A stretch of DNA of 64,000 nucleotides from an uncultured archaeon. Lineage in GTDB: Archaea; Altiarchaeota; Altiarchaeia; IMC4; SCGC-AAA252-I15. The position numbers and the translations under genes were made by a program. Below, in pieces: positions 58,021 through 63,845 of the stretch. Where the stretch lies: positions 1 through 64,000 of the forward strand of contig CABMCB010000059.1 in NCBI GenBank assembly GCA_902384455.1, read 5' to 3'. Numbering within the stretch: position 1 is the first letter of the stretch; every line of letters begins with the position of its first letter. Below the pieces are notes generated by a model. That model saw only the letters and a program-made list of their open reading frames with translations. It was not told where the DNA came from and made no database searches.

Positions 58021-58109
58021 TGGTACTCGATGAAGGAATCGGACCTTCGTGCAAGCGTAATCTACGCCGACTCGTTATAAGCGAGTGCCGCAAACCATCG
58101 CAATCGAGT
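58021..58109 (-). tRNA. Type II tRNA with anticodon TAT (Leu-like body, Ile anticodon)
   Basis: 89 nt: acceptor ACTCGAT/ATCGAGT perfect, stem ACTCG/CGAGT with loop CTTATAA (anticodon TAT), long variable arm GCGTA-GATT-ACGC, T-arm GAAGG-TCCGATT-CCTTC (T-loop with C55), A73, encoded CCA. Ordinary tRNA-Ile has a short variable loop. Long arm and A73 are tRNA-Leu features. Amino acid uncertain. Confidence 0.82.
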
Positions 58110-58115
58110 AAAAAG

Positions 58116-58224
58116 TTGTCCGGAGCGTACGCTTTCGGCGTCTCACCCGCCATCACGAATGCCGCGTCAACGGCACTGACTTCCCCTCGTTAGACTCGGT
58201 TGACGCCGGTCGCGAGTCGGACAA
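58116..58224 (-). ncRNA. Structured element with candidate pseudoknot
   Basis: Outer stem TTGTCCG/CGGACAA (58224-58218 with 58122-58116). Inside, GACTCG/CGAGTC (58218-58213 with 58198-58193) and GCGTCAAC/GTTGACGC (58206-58199 with 58171-58164) interlock, giving an H-type pseudoknot. The outermost bases of both outer stems share position 58218, so they may alternate. Confidence 0.45.
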
Positions 58225-58226
58225 AT

Positions 58227-58305
58227 TGGTGCGCCGCGTGAGATTCGAACTCACATGTGGTCACGTTTTAAGTGTGCCGCGTATGCCGCATTCCGCCAGC
58301 AGCGC
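58227..58305 (-). tRNA. tRNA-Leu(TAA)
   Basis: Acceptor GCGCTGC/GCGGCGC, D-arm GCGGAATGCGGCATACGC, loop CTTAAAA with an A31-C39 mismatch, short variable arm, T-arm GTGAG-TTCGAAT-CTCAC, A73, encoded CCA. Confidence 0.83.
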
Positions 58306-58312
58306 TAAACTC

Positions 58313-58462
58313 TTGTGCTCGTCGCGGAAGCTAGCGTATCGCTGGTTCCGGGCTGATACGCAACCGTACCTGAAGCACAAACATCGCTAGGGTCAACAAC
58401 CCATTGCTTCCATGCCAGCCGGGTTGCAACCCGTAGGCACTTCAGATGTGGACTTCTACCAC
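58313..58462 (-). ncRNA. Two structured spacer elements
   Basis: First (58313-58380): TTGTGCT/AGCACAA outer stem with a GCGTATC/GATACGC hairpin inside. Second (58381-58462): ACATC/GATGT, the palindrome CGGGTTGCAACCCG and GTGG-TAGAAGT-CCAC. CTAGCG and CGCTAG could pair between the two. Confidence 0.35.
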
Positions 58463-58473
58463 GCGAAAACTTA

Positions 58474-58526
58474 TGAGACAGCCCTGGCCGAAGCCACTCC
58501 GGGTAATACCTTAGTCTTACGTCTCA
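58474..58526 (-). ncRNA. Structured element closed by TGAGAC/GTCTCA
   Basis: 53 nt with an inner TGGC-TTCG-GCCA tetraloop hairpin. Directly follows permuted element 2 on the minus strand; 3' link ATAAGTTTT. Confidence 0.4.
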
Positions 58527-58532
58527 AACTTT

Positions 58533-58593
58533 TTCGGTGTGCCCACTACACTACTTCTGGCTAGGCCAGCACGGAGTCGAACCGTCTACCGAA
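58533..58593 (-). ncRNA. Circularly permuted tRNA-like element 2
   Basis: Minus-strand order: TTCGGT (58593-58588), AG, T-arm-like ACGG-TTCGACT-CCGT, G, acceptor-like CTGGC-CTA-GCCAG, AAG TA, D-arm-like GTG-TAGTGGG-CAC, then ACCGAA (58538-58533) closing. A four-way junction equal to a tRNA cloverleaf opened at the anticodon and closed by three bases at the acceptor end. No anticodon with T33 can be read. Confidence 0.45.
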
Positions 58594-58596
58594 TCT

Positions 58597-58683
58597 TGGT
58601 CGCCCACACAGGACTCGAACCTGTACGCTTTTCACGGCACCGGGTTTTGAATCCGGCATGTCTGCCAGTTCCATCAGCAGGCG
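58597..58683 (-). tRNA. tRNA-Leu(CAA)
   Basis: Type II: acceptor CGCCTGC/GTGGGCG, stem CCGGA/CCCGG (A31-C39 mismatch) with loop TTCAAAA, variable arm GCCGTGAAAAGCGT-like, T-arm ACAGG-TTCGAGT-CCTGT, A73, encoded CCA. Confidence 0.87.
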
Positions 58684-58687
58684 AAAT

Positions 58688-58708
58688 TCTCCCGGCAAAG
58701 GCCGGGAA
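58688..58708 (-). repeat. GC-rich hairpin between tRNA-Phe and tRNA-Leu(CAA)
   Basis: Minus strand CCCGGC-CTTT-GCCGGG followed by AGAATTT; a compact 6-bp GC stem, possibly attenuating or processing. Confidence 0.45.
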
Positions 58709-58742
58709 GGGGTGGTTACCTCAGCGCTAAGCGCTCCTAAAT

Positions 58743-58816
58743 TGGTCCCTGCTGTTTGAATCGAACAAACACGACCGGCTTTTCAGACCGGGATGCGACC
58801 ACTACATCAAACAGGG
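58743..58816 (-). tRNA. tRNA-Phe(GAA)
   Basis: Acceptor CCCTGTT/AGCAGGG, stem CCGGT/GCCGG with loop CTGAAAA, T-arm GTTTG-TTCGATT-CAAAC, A73, encoded CCA. Confidence 0.92.
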
Positions 58817-58817
58817 T

Positions 58818-58892
58818 TGGGGCGAACGTCGGGATTCGAACCCGAACCGGCGGATTCACAGTCCACCGTGCTGCCGTTACACTACACACGCC
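58818..58892 (-). tRNA. tRNA-His(GTG)
   Basis: Extra G at position -1 pairs with C73, the His hallmark. Stem GTGGA/TCCGC with loop CTGTGAA, T-arm TCGGG-TTCGAAT-CCCGA, encoded CCA. The acceptor has a T4-T69 mismatch. First tRNA of the operon. Confidence 0.9.
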
Positions 58893-58903
58893 ACATAAAC
58901 TTT

Positions 58904-58959
58904 GGGGCCAGCACACGATTGTCTACGTGCCGCCGTCTTTACGCTCTTTCGAACGCCCC
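58904..58959 (-). ncRNA. Structured leader element of the tRNA operon
   Basis: GGGGC/GCCCC outer stem (58959-58955 with 58908-58904) enclosing GTTC-GAAA-GAGC and GCACG...CGTG(T)GC hairpins. It lies between the predicted start and tRNA-His. Confidence 0.4.
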
Positions 58960-58978
58960 TCCGAAACTCGACTTGGTG

Positions 58979-59007
58979 ATTCTCTCACAACTTCGAAATC
59001 TTGTCAA
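58979..59007 (-). promoter_or_regulatory. Main tRNA-operon promoter
   Basis: Minus strand TTGACA (59007-59002), 17-nt spacer, GAGAAT (58984-58979). Predicted start about 58972, 80 nt before tRNA-His. Confidence 0.7.
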
Positions 59008-59014
59008 GCCTTTT

Positions 59015-59164
59015 TTACAGCTTGCTCTCGATTTTCTTTGCGATGGCCGAACCCTCTGCCACCTTGGCTTCCTTCACGAACAAAGCCTTAATCTTGCGAC
59101 CGACCGCCGGGGTGAATGCTCCCAGGACATAGCCGACTGCCATCAACATCAAAGAGTGTAGCAT
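59015..59164 (-). CDS. 49-residue membrane protein
   Basis: N-terminal transmembrane helix (LMLMAVGYVLGAFTPAVG) and a K/A-rich helical tail. AGGA lies 10 nt upstream of the ATG at 59164. A promoter (TTGACA 59183-59178, TACACT 59160-59155) would start transcription at about 59148, matching the in-frame ATG at codon 6, so a leaderless shorter form is possible. Confidence 0.5.
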   Translation of the reverse strand: MLHSLMLMAVGYVLGAFTPAVGRKIKALFVKEAKVAEGSAIAKKIESKL

Positions 59165-59183
59165 TTTCTGTTTTTCCTGTCAA
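59155..59183 (-). promoter_or_regulatory. Sigma70-type promoter
   Basis: Minus strand TTGACA, 17-nt spacer, TACACT. Overlaps the start of the 49-residue gene; second promoter feeding the tRNA operon. Confidence 0.6.
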
Positions 59184-59190
59184 GGGTTTT

Positions 59191-59505
59191 TTACCAGAGA
59201 CCCTTGAACGCTCTCATTTTCGCTAGGCGGAGCATTCCTTTCTCGAACCGTGGACCGTGGTCAACCTTGTACGGCAGGCTGACGTGGACCATCTCGTGCA
59301 ACAGCGTCATGCGAAATCCGCCGCGCCATGTGCGCAACGTGTTTTCAATCAAAATCCGCTTCGGCACCTTGCCTTCGTACTGCGTAATGCCTATAGCGTT
59401 GTATTTCTCGACCAATCCCTTTCTGAACAGCACGGGGATATTCGGAAGCTTGCCTCGGAAGTACAGCCGGTTATACCTTCGGTACAAGCGCTGCTGCCGG
59501 GTCAT
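59191..59505 (-). CDS. SprT-like zinc metallopeptidase
   Basis: 104 residues. LLHEMVHVSLPYKVDHGPRFEKGM contains HExxH plus the third ligand H in DHG. N-terminal RLYRRYNRLYFRGKLPN-like region is typical of SprT-like proteins. No anchor, unlike the copy at 7635. Confidence 0.75.
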   Translation of the reverse strand: MTRQQRLYRRYNRLYFRGKLPNIPVLFRKGLVEKYNAIGITQYEGKVPKRILIENTLRTWRGGFRMTLLHEMVHVSLPYKVDHGPRFEKGMLRLAKMRAFKGLW

Positions 59506-59702
59506 TAGACCATCTTTGCTGCTTCGTTCTTCGCTTCGGAGTCAGTCGGATAACGCTTCGGGTGCTGAACCGGGTCGGTCAACAGCGGCATGCCGTTGCG
59601 ACCGCACTGAATCTTCACGCACTCGTAAGCCGCCTTCGCTCGAACCTTGGCTTCACCCTGCTTCGACTTCGGGACTGCTGTACGCTGCGGATATCCTTCC
59701 AT
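59505..59702 (-). CDS. Small basic hypothetical protein
   Basis: 65 residues, K/A/P-rich; GGAG upstream. Stop overlaps the peptidase start. Unknown. Confidence 0.5.
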   Translation of the reverse strand: MEGYPQRTAVPKSKQGEAKVRAKAAYECVKIQCGRNGMPLLTDPVQHPKRYPTDSEAKNEAAKMV

Positions 59703-59721
59703 GTCAAACTCCGTTACTCGG

Positions 59722-59934
59722 CTATACGCCGTTGTTCAACTCAATCGCTTCGAACCGGTCGTCGTCCAAAACCATCGACTCACCCGGCTCCAAATAGTGC
59801 TGCTTGTCCTCTCGGTCGTAGACCACGACCAGTTTCTTGCCGACGTTCGCAATCCGGTACCCGTAAGACATCGGGTCCATGTAGACCGTGATTGAGCCGT
59901 TGGCCGGGGTGATGTACCTCTGACCCATTGCCAT
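59722..59934 (-). CDS. Small beta-rich hypothetical protein
   Basis: 70 residues (SITVYMDPMSYGYRIANVGKK LVVVYDRED). TAATG overlap with the preceding gene. Unknown. Confidence 0.5.
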   Translation of the reverse strand: MAMGQRYITPANGSITVYMDPMSYGYRIANVGKKLVVVYDREDKQHYLEPGESMVLDDDRFEAIELNNGV

Positions 59935-60422
59935 TATGAACCAAAGTGCTTTCGGGTGTCAAGACCCAAATGCTTGAACGCGGCGACGACTTTTTCGCGG
60001 AACTCGTCAAACTCTTCCCGGCGGATGCGCGGGTTGCTGATGTCGAGCGCGGCCAGGAATCCTAGTTCGCTCGCGGCCTGCTCGACCAGGGTGTCGAGAA
60101 CCTTCTGGCCCTCGGGAGTGTCAAAAATTGTCACATCGCCGGTTTGCGCTGCGCGGGATGCGCTCGCGGTCGCCGGAGTGAGAAATGGGTTGGGATTGCC
60201 CATCGTGTCGGTCTCGGACTTCATGTCGAAGCCTTCGTGCTTCTGCAGAATGGAGAGGATGGCCTCGGCGTCGGGCTTGGCCGGACTGTATCCGGGGCCT
60301 TTATCGAAATCGGTCTGAGATTCGGTCTCAGCGGCCTTAACTTCTGCGGCTTCAAGTTTTTGGCGCTCGAATGCCTGTCCCGCCGTCTCAGGGACGCGGT
60401 TGACTATCGTTTCGGTGCTCAT
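59934..60422 (-). CDS. Hypothetical protein
   Basis: 162 residues from ATG 60422 (AAGGA upstream). Disordered N-terminus, helical C-terminus (EEFDEFREKVVAAFKHLGL). No motif. Start lies inside the end of the HNH-like gene. Confidence 0.55.
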   Translation of the reverse strand: MSTETIVNRVPETAGQAFERQKLEAAEVKAAETESQTDFDKGPGYSPAKPDAEAILSILQKHEGFDMKSETDTMGNPNPFLTPATASASRAAQTGDVTIFDTPEGQKVLDTLVEQAASELGFLAALDISNPRIRREEFDEFREKVVAAFKHLGLDTRKHFGS

Positions 60423-61071
60423 TGTGTCCTTCACGCTTCAGCCGAATCAATTCCAAGGCCGGAGCGATTGTGTTCATTTCTTCAAACGTAAATTCTAGCC
60501 TACCGCGTAACTCCATGCACCGGATACAAGCCGGAACTGAGTTGTATGCTGTAACTACCATCCCTTCGATAAAATCCAGGGATGTTCCTTTCTTGTCCAG
60601 GACGGAGCCGCAATAATGGCACTCGTCTTCAGATAGCAATCCTTCGTAAAAATTGATACTCCATAGGGGGTCAGTCTCCGGCACCCTATGATTTCTCATA
60701 ACGTCCCTTAGGACGGCATGCTTTGCTCCGAGGCTCCCGGTTTTCGTTCCGGATAGCTTTTCCCGGGTTCTGATTCTTTTAGCTTTGTCCCGCTCAACCT
60801 GTATCGCTTCGTTTCGACGAGTAAGGCGCTCGATGCGCTCCTCGCGCTGTCGGTCGTTGTTCTCCCTTTGAAGACACCCGCAGCTTTTCTTCCGGCCTAG
60901 GAGTAGCTTATCCTCCCGAGCCTCTGTCTCATTCCCGCAGTCACAAGATGCGACCCAGACTCTTCTTCCCTTCTCAGAATGAGAAAAGTTCTCAATAGTG
61001 AGACGTGAGAATTTCATACCCGGCTCTATGGTGAGACGGGGGGTCTGATTTGATACCCGGTTAGGTGTCAC
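60388..61071 (-). CDS. HNH-like endonuclease with N-terminal zinc/AP2-associated region
   Basis: 227 residues from GTG 61071. N-terminus EPGMKFSRLTIENF ... VASCDCGNETEAREDKLLLG ... KKSCGCLQRE is the recurrent zinc module of phage AP2/HNH proteins. After a basic helix comes CHYCGSVLDKK ... NSVPACIRCMELRG, an HNH-like zinc core in which the catalytic His is not evident. Possibly degenerate. Confidence 0.6.
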   Translation of the reverse strand: MTPNRVSNQTPRLTIEPGMKFSRLTIENFSHSEKGRRVWVASCDCGNETEAREDKLLLGRKKSCGCLQRENNDRQREERIERLTRRNEAIQVERDKAKRIRTREKLSGTKTGSLGAKHAVLRDVMRNHRVPETDPLWSINFYEGLLSEDECHYCGSVLDKKGTSLDFIEGMVVTAYNSVPACIRCMELRGRLEFTFEEMNTIAPALELIRLKREGHNEHRNDSQPRP

Positions 61072-61279
61072 TCCGCCCTAGCCCCTTTCTTTTCTGTAAG
61101 ATAGAAACGAACGTCCACGTTGGCGGTCACGGCGACCGGCCTGGGGGCGTCCGCACTCGGCAGGCCCCGCCACCCTCCTGATTCTAAAGGAGATAGCGGA
61201 ACGGGTCCCATCTCATTCAATCTGAACGAGATAGATAAGTCCAATCAACTCAACGACATCGAGAACGCCTTGCATGTCG

Positions 61280-61860
61280 AGGTCCAACCAAATTTGTTGC
61301 GTTGCAAATCCTTGCAAGTCGTTGCAAAGCTTGCAAACCCTTGCGAATCAACGAGTTGCGCTCGCCGTGATTAACAAAGTATTACACTCGAAACCCGGCT
61401 CGACGCGGACTGAGGCCTTTTTGGTCGAAAAATGGGCAAATATGTGCTTTGTTTTCAATTTTTTACGACAAAATCGCTCGAAATGGGTAAAAAATGACAA
61501 AAAAGTGAAATTTTCTTGCGAGTTTGGCAATGAAAATGCTGCCGAGTGTCGCGTCTCACGTATGTCTCAATCCCTGTAAGCGTGTAAGTCATTGATTTCG
61601 CTAGGCTTTCTCAGGTAATCTCACTGTGAAACGTGTCTCACGATGGGTGTCTCAGGCCTGCGACCGGTCTGGCGAATCGTCTCATCAATCGTCTCATGAT
61701 GAGACAGTTGAGGATGACGTTCGCGAGTACATCTCTGGTCATAAGATGCGCCAAACATAACGCCCATTATATTGACCATTCCGTCACCAAATGCTGTCGC
61801 CAAATGGTGGCTGCAATTCTGGCAAATAGTGTCGCCAAATGGCCTGTCTAGGAAGGGAGG
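61280..61860. other. Repeat-rich, gene-free region: candidate replication origin
   Basis: Between leftward and rightward genes. Iterons TTGCAA at 61302, 61312, 61322 and 61331 plus TTGCGA at 61341 (9-10-bp spacing); an AT-rich stretch (61420-61520); GTCTCA six times at 61553-61696 and its complement at 61700; GTC(A/G)CCAAATG at 61783, 61796 and 61831. No convincing gene in 61072-62076. Fits an origin with initiator sites and an unwinding element, or a dense operator region. Confidence 0.5.
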
Positions 61861-62026
61861 AAGATTGACCAAAGAGATAATCCCTCGCGTAACGAGAGGA
61901 AGGCGCTTTATATGAATAACATACAGAATGTTATCCGAAACCGTTTTAATCCTCTGAATACGCTCTCCTGCCCTTACAGAACAGCATCTGGCGACAGAAT
62001 TAGCCAGAATCCGGGCCAGAATTGTC

Positions 62027-62056
62027 TTGACAAGCTGGCTCGGATTGTGTCACACT
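62027..62056 (+). promoter_or_regulatory. Probable promoter of rightward genes
   Basis: TTGACA at 62027-62032, 18-nt spacer, CACACT at 62051-62056. Weaker -10 than others. Precedes the GGAGG site and ATG at 62077. Confidence 0.5.
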
Positions 62057-62076
62057 CGCGAGCGGAGGCAAACGCA

Positions 62077-62337
62077 ATGGCTAAAACGACTGTAGAATTG
62101 ATTGTGGCATACCTGGCCGCGCATGGCGGACAGTGTCGAGAGCGGATGTTGGTTCGAAGACTGCAGCGCCGGAAGGATTTTCGCGAGACAATCGCTAGAC
62201 TTGGAAAGAATGACATCGTCCGGTCTAGCGGAATGGGAACTAAGACTGACCCAAAGATGCTGACCCTCGCGGCATCGCATAACAAGCTGTGCCCGAACTG
62301 CCAAGGTTTAGGATTCGTTCGCGAGGTGACGCTGTGA
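62077..62337 (+). CDS. Small winged-helix-like DNA-binding protein with zinc tail
   Basis: 86 residues from ATG 62077 (GGAGG upstream). TVELIVAYLAAHGGQ ... RRLQRRKDFRETIARLGKNDIVRSS reads like a helix-turn-helix/winged-helix domain, and CPNCQGLGFV is a CxxCxGxG-type zinc knuckle. First gene right of the putative origin, so a regulator or initiator role is plausible. The longer frame from 61912 is not supported. Confidence 0.55.
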   Translation: MAKTTVELIVAYLAAHGGQCRERMLVRRLQRRKDFRETIARLGKNDIVRSSGMGTKTDPKMLTLAASHNKLCPNCQGLGFVREVTL

Positions 62338-62702
62338 GACATCTATGCATCACAAGAGAGCAGTTCAAATCACCGTGTGTCTATCAGTTTTTGAACGCGG
62401 AGGGAATTGTCATTTATATCGGCAGAGGAAAAGACTGGTCTCGACCGTTTAGAAAACACGCGACGAAGAACACAGAACCAACTCGTCACGATGTTGAACA
62501 TGCGTGGCGCGACCCGTACGGACGCAGATACCAGGACAAGAGGCCGCAAGCGTTCGCCGAGGCCCACGAGATTCGAATATTCCCATGCGCGACAATCGAG
62601 GATGCGACTGCACTGGAACGCCTGCAAATAGGCGAACACAAACCGAAATACAATAAGCACCATAATCCAGACCGATGTGCACATCAAGGGCCAAAGATTT
62701 AG
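62334..62702 (+). CDS. GIY-YIG endonuclease
   Basis: 122 residues from GTG 62334 (GAGGTGA upstream; overlaps previous stop). VYQFLNAEGIVIYIGRGKDWSRPFRKH has the GIY-YIG core (VYQF ... YIG) with the catalytic Arg. Probably a homing-type nuclease. Confidence 0.75.
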   Translation: MRHLCITREQFKSPCVYQFLNAEGIVIYIGRGKDWSRPFRKHATKNTEPTRHDVEHAWRDPYGRRYQDKRPQAFAEAHEIRIFPCATIEDATALERLQIGEHKPKYNKHHNPDRCAHQGPKI

Positions 62703-62714
62703 CCAGTAGTACTA

Positions 62715-62743
62715 TTGCGCTCTGACCCGGCGCACCGTATCAT
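62715..62743 (+). promoter_or_regulatory. Probable promoter giving a leaderless transcript
   Basis: TTGCGC at 62715-62720, 17-nt spacer, TATCAT at 62738-62743. Predicted start coincides with the ATG at 62750, which has no ribosome site. Confidence 0.5.
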
Positions 62744-62749
62744 TGGCTC

Positions 62750-63052
62750 ATGTCAACCAAAACCATCTTCGAAACCGAAACCTGCGGACGCTGCGGCGGC
62801 TCAGGACGTCATTCATACTGCCAGATGTACGGCGACACCTGCTTCGGATGCTCCGGCTCAGGCAAGCGGTACTCAAAGCGCGGTCAGGCCGCTGGCGACC
62901 GCTGGTACATCGTTCCGTTCCGGCTTTGGAAGTATTGCGACATCAACATGCGCATGCGCCGCGTTTGGGACTACGACCGCAGCCAAGCCGGTCGGCAGTT
63001 CGTCGGCAGCATGATGTTCTACGCTGGCAAGCAATCCTGGAGGACGATATGA
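62750..63052 (+). CDS. DnaJ-type zinc-finger protein
   Basis: 100 residues: CGRCGGSGRHSYCQMYGDTCFGCSGSG shows the repeated CxxCxGxG pattern of DnaJ zinc fingers; the rest is basic and aromatic. Function unknown. Confidence 0.65.
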   Translation: MSTKTIFETETCGRCGGSGRHSYCQMYGDTCFGCSGSGKRYSKRGQAAGDRWYIVPFRLWKYCDINMRMRRVWDYDRSQAGRQFVGSMMFYAGKQSWRTI

Positions 63053-63243
63053 TGGAACTGCTGTTGTTTGACATCCGAGTGGTCAAGGTTCTCAAGGCCA
63101 CCAACGCGTGCATGCACTCAGTGATGTGTGCAGAGCGTGACCGCGATGAACGCGCCGTGCAACTACGCGGCAAGGTCTTTCGGCTCGCGTTCAAAGAACT
63201 CCATAATTGGAGCAAAAACTCTCCATTATTGGAGGCACGATGA
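63049..63243 (+). CDS. Small hypothetical protein
   Basis: 64 residues from ATG 63049, GGAGG 5 nt upstream; overlaps previous stop. MMELLLFDIRVVKVLKATNA. Unknown. Confidence 0.5.
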   Translation: MMELLLFDIRVVKVLKATNACMHSVMCAERDRDERAVQLRGKVFRLAFKELHNWSKNSPLLEAR

Positions 63244-63491
63244 GCAGGCTAACGGTACTCTTCGGTAACTCAATTCCGGACGCGGTAGGCTTCATCGTCG
63301 GCGACGCGTGGCTAGCAGTCAGAGGAATCTATGATACGTTTAGACAAATCAAAGGACGCACGGCGCAGGGCAAGAAAGCACGCACAAAGGATTGCTGCGT
63401 CTGGCGGTATTCAGAGCGTCACGACCCGCGTGCTTGCGGACAAGCGAACGCGTCTGCTGAACAAGGCGCAGCGCCGCGACGAAAGGATTGA
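63240..63491 (+). CDS. Small hypothetical protein
   Basis: 83 residues from ATG 63240 with GGAGG upstream. First 30 residues look protein-like; the rest overlaps a better frame from 63331, so the true end is uncertain. Confidence 0.35.
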   Translation: MSRLTVLFGNSIPDAVGFIVGDAWLAVRGIYDTFRQIKGRTAQGKKARTKDCCVWRYSERHDPRACGQANASAEQGAAPRRKD

Positions 63492-63501
63492 CAATGGGTA
63501 A
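63331..63501 (+). CDS. Small basic protein
   Basis: 56 residues, K/R-rich (MIRLDKSKDARRRARKHAQR). AGAGGA upstream. Ribosomal-protein-like composition; may bind nucleic acid. Confidence 0.5.
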   Translation: MIRLDKSKDARRRARKHAQRIAASGGIQSVTTRVLADKRTRLLNKAQRRDERIDNG

Positions 63502-63763
63502 CCTACAGTATCAGGTATCCCGCAAGGTGTCCTGGAAGGACCAGGCGAATGCACGAGCAAGGCTCAACGCGTATCTGCGCACCGTGCACATGGACTCGCA
63601 CGCGGTCAACACGGTCGAGAACATGGAGCGATTCGCGAGAGAGATTCGAACAGCGTGCGACACCCCGGAGTGCAAAGGGCACGGCATCTACATCTGGCGC
63701 GGGAAGCACTATTGCACGAAGCATAAACCAACCATACCGTACACCACCAGATACCAGTTCTAG
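63494..63763 (+). CDS. Hypothetical protein with C-x4-C ... C-x2-H
   Basis: 89 residues from ATG 63494 (AAGGA upstream). C-terminal CDTPECKGHGIYIWRGKHYCTKH could bind zinc. Unknown. Confidence 0.55.
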   Translation: MGNLQYQVSRKVSWKDQANARARLNAYLRTVHMDSHAVNTVENMERFAREIRTACDTPECKGHGIYIWRGKHYCTKHKPTIPYTTRYQF

Positions 63764-63801
63764 TACTCCGGTACCAGTTGAAAATCGGTACTAAAGTACC
63801 A

Positions 63802-63830
63802 TTGCGTCTTTTCAGCTTCCATGCGAGAAT
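63802..63830 (+). promoter_or_regulatory. Probable promoter
   Basis: TTGCGT at 63802-63807, 17-nt spacer, GAGAAT at 63825-63830. Precedes a small ORF at 63846. Confidence 0.45.
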
Positions 63831-63845
63831 GTATTCACGATAGAG

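Noticed and set aside
52880-58193. Numerous plus-strand ORFs with motifs like GIEPTP, VGFEP and SRPAVL across the tRNA region
   Set aside because: These are the well-known false translations of reverse-strand tRNA T-arms and D-arms.
58116-58224. Hammerhead or HDV-like ribozyme in the pseudoknotted spacer
   Set aside because: The hammerhead core (CTGANGA ... GAAA) is absent, and the helix order lacks the P3 hairpin required for an HDV-like fold.
49310-58892. Search for an amber suppressor tRNA (anticodon CTA) or tRNA-SeC to explain the TAG in the SPFH-like gene
   Set aside because: None of the 35 anticodon loops reads CTA or TCA.
61274-61579. 101-codon ORF across the iteron region
   Set aside because: Its N-terminus is a translation of the TTGCAA repeats, it has no ribosome site, and composition shifts abruptly mid-frame.
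61912-62337. 141-codon start for the first rightward gene
   Set aside because: The first 55 codons cover the promoter and a hairpin; GGAGG and the promoter both support the ATG at 62077.
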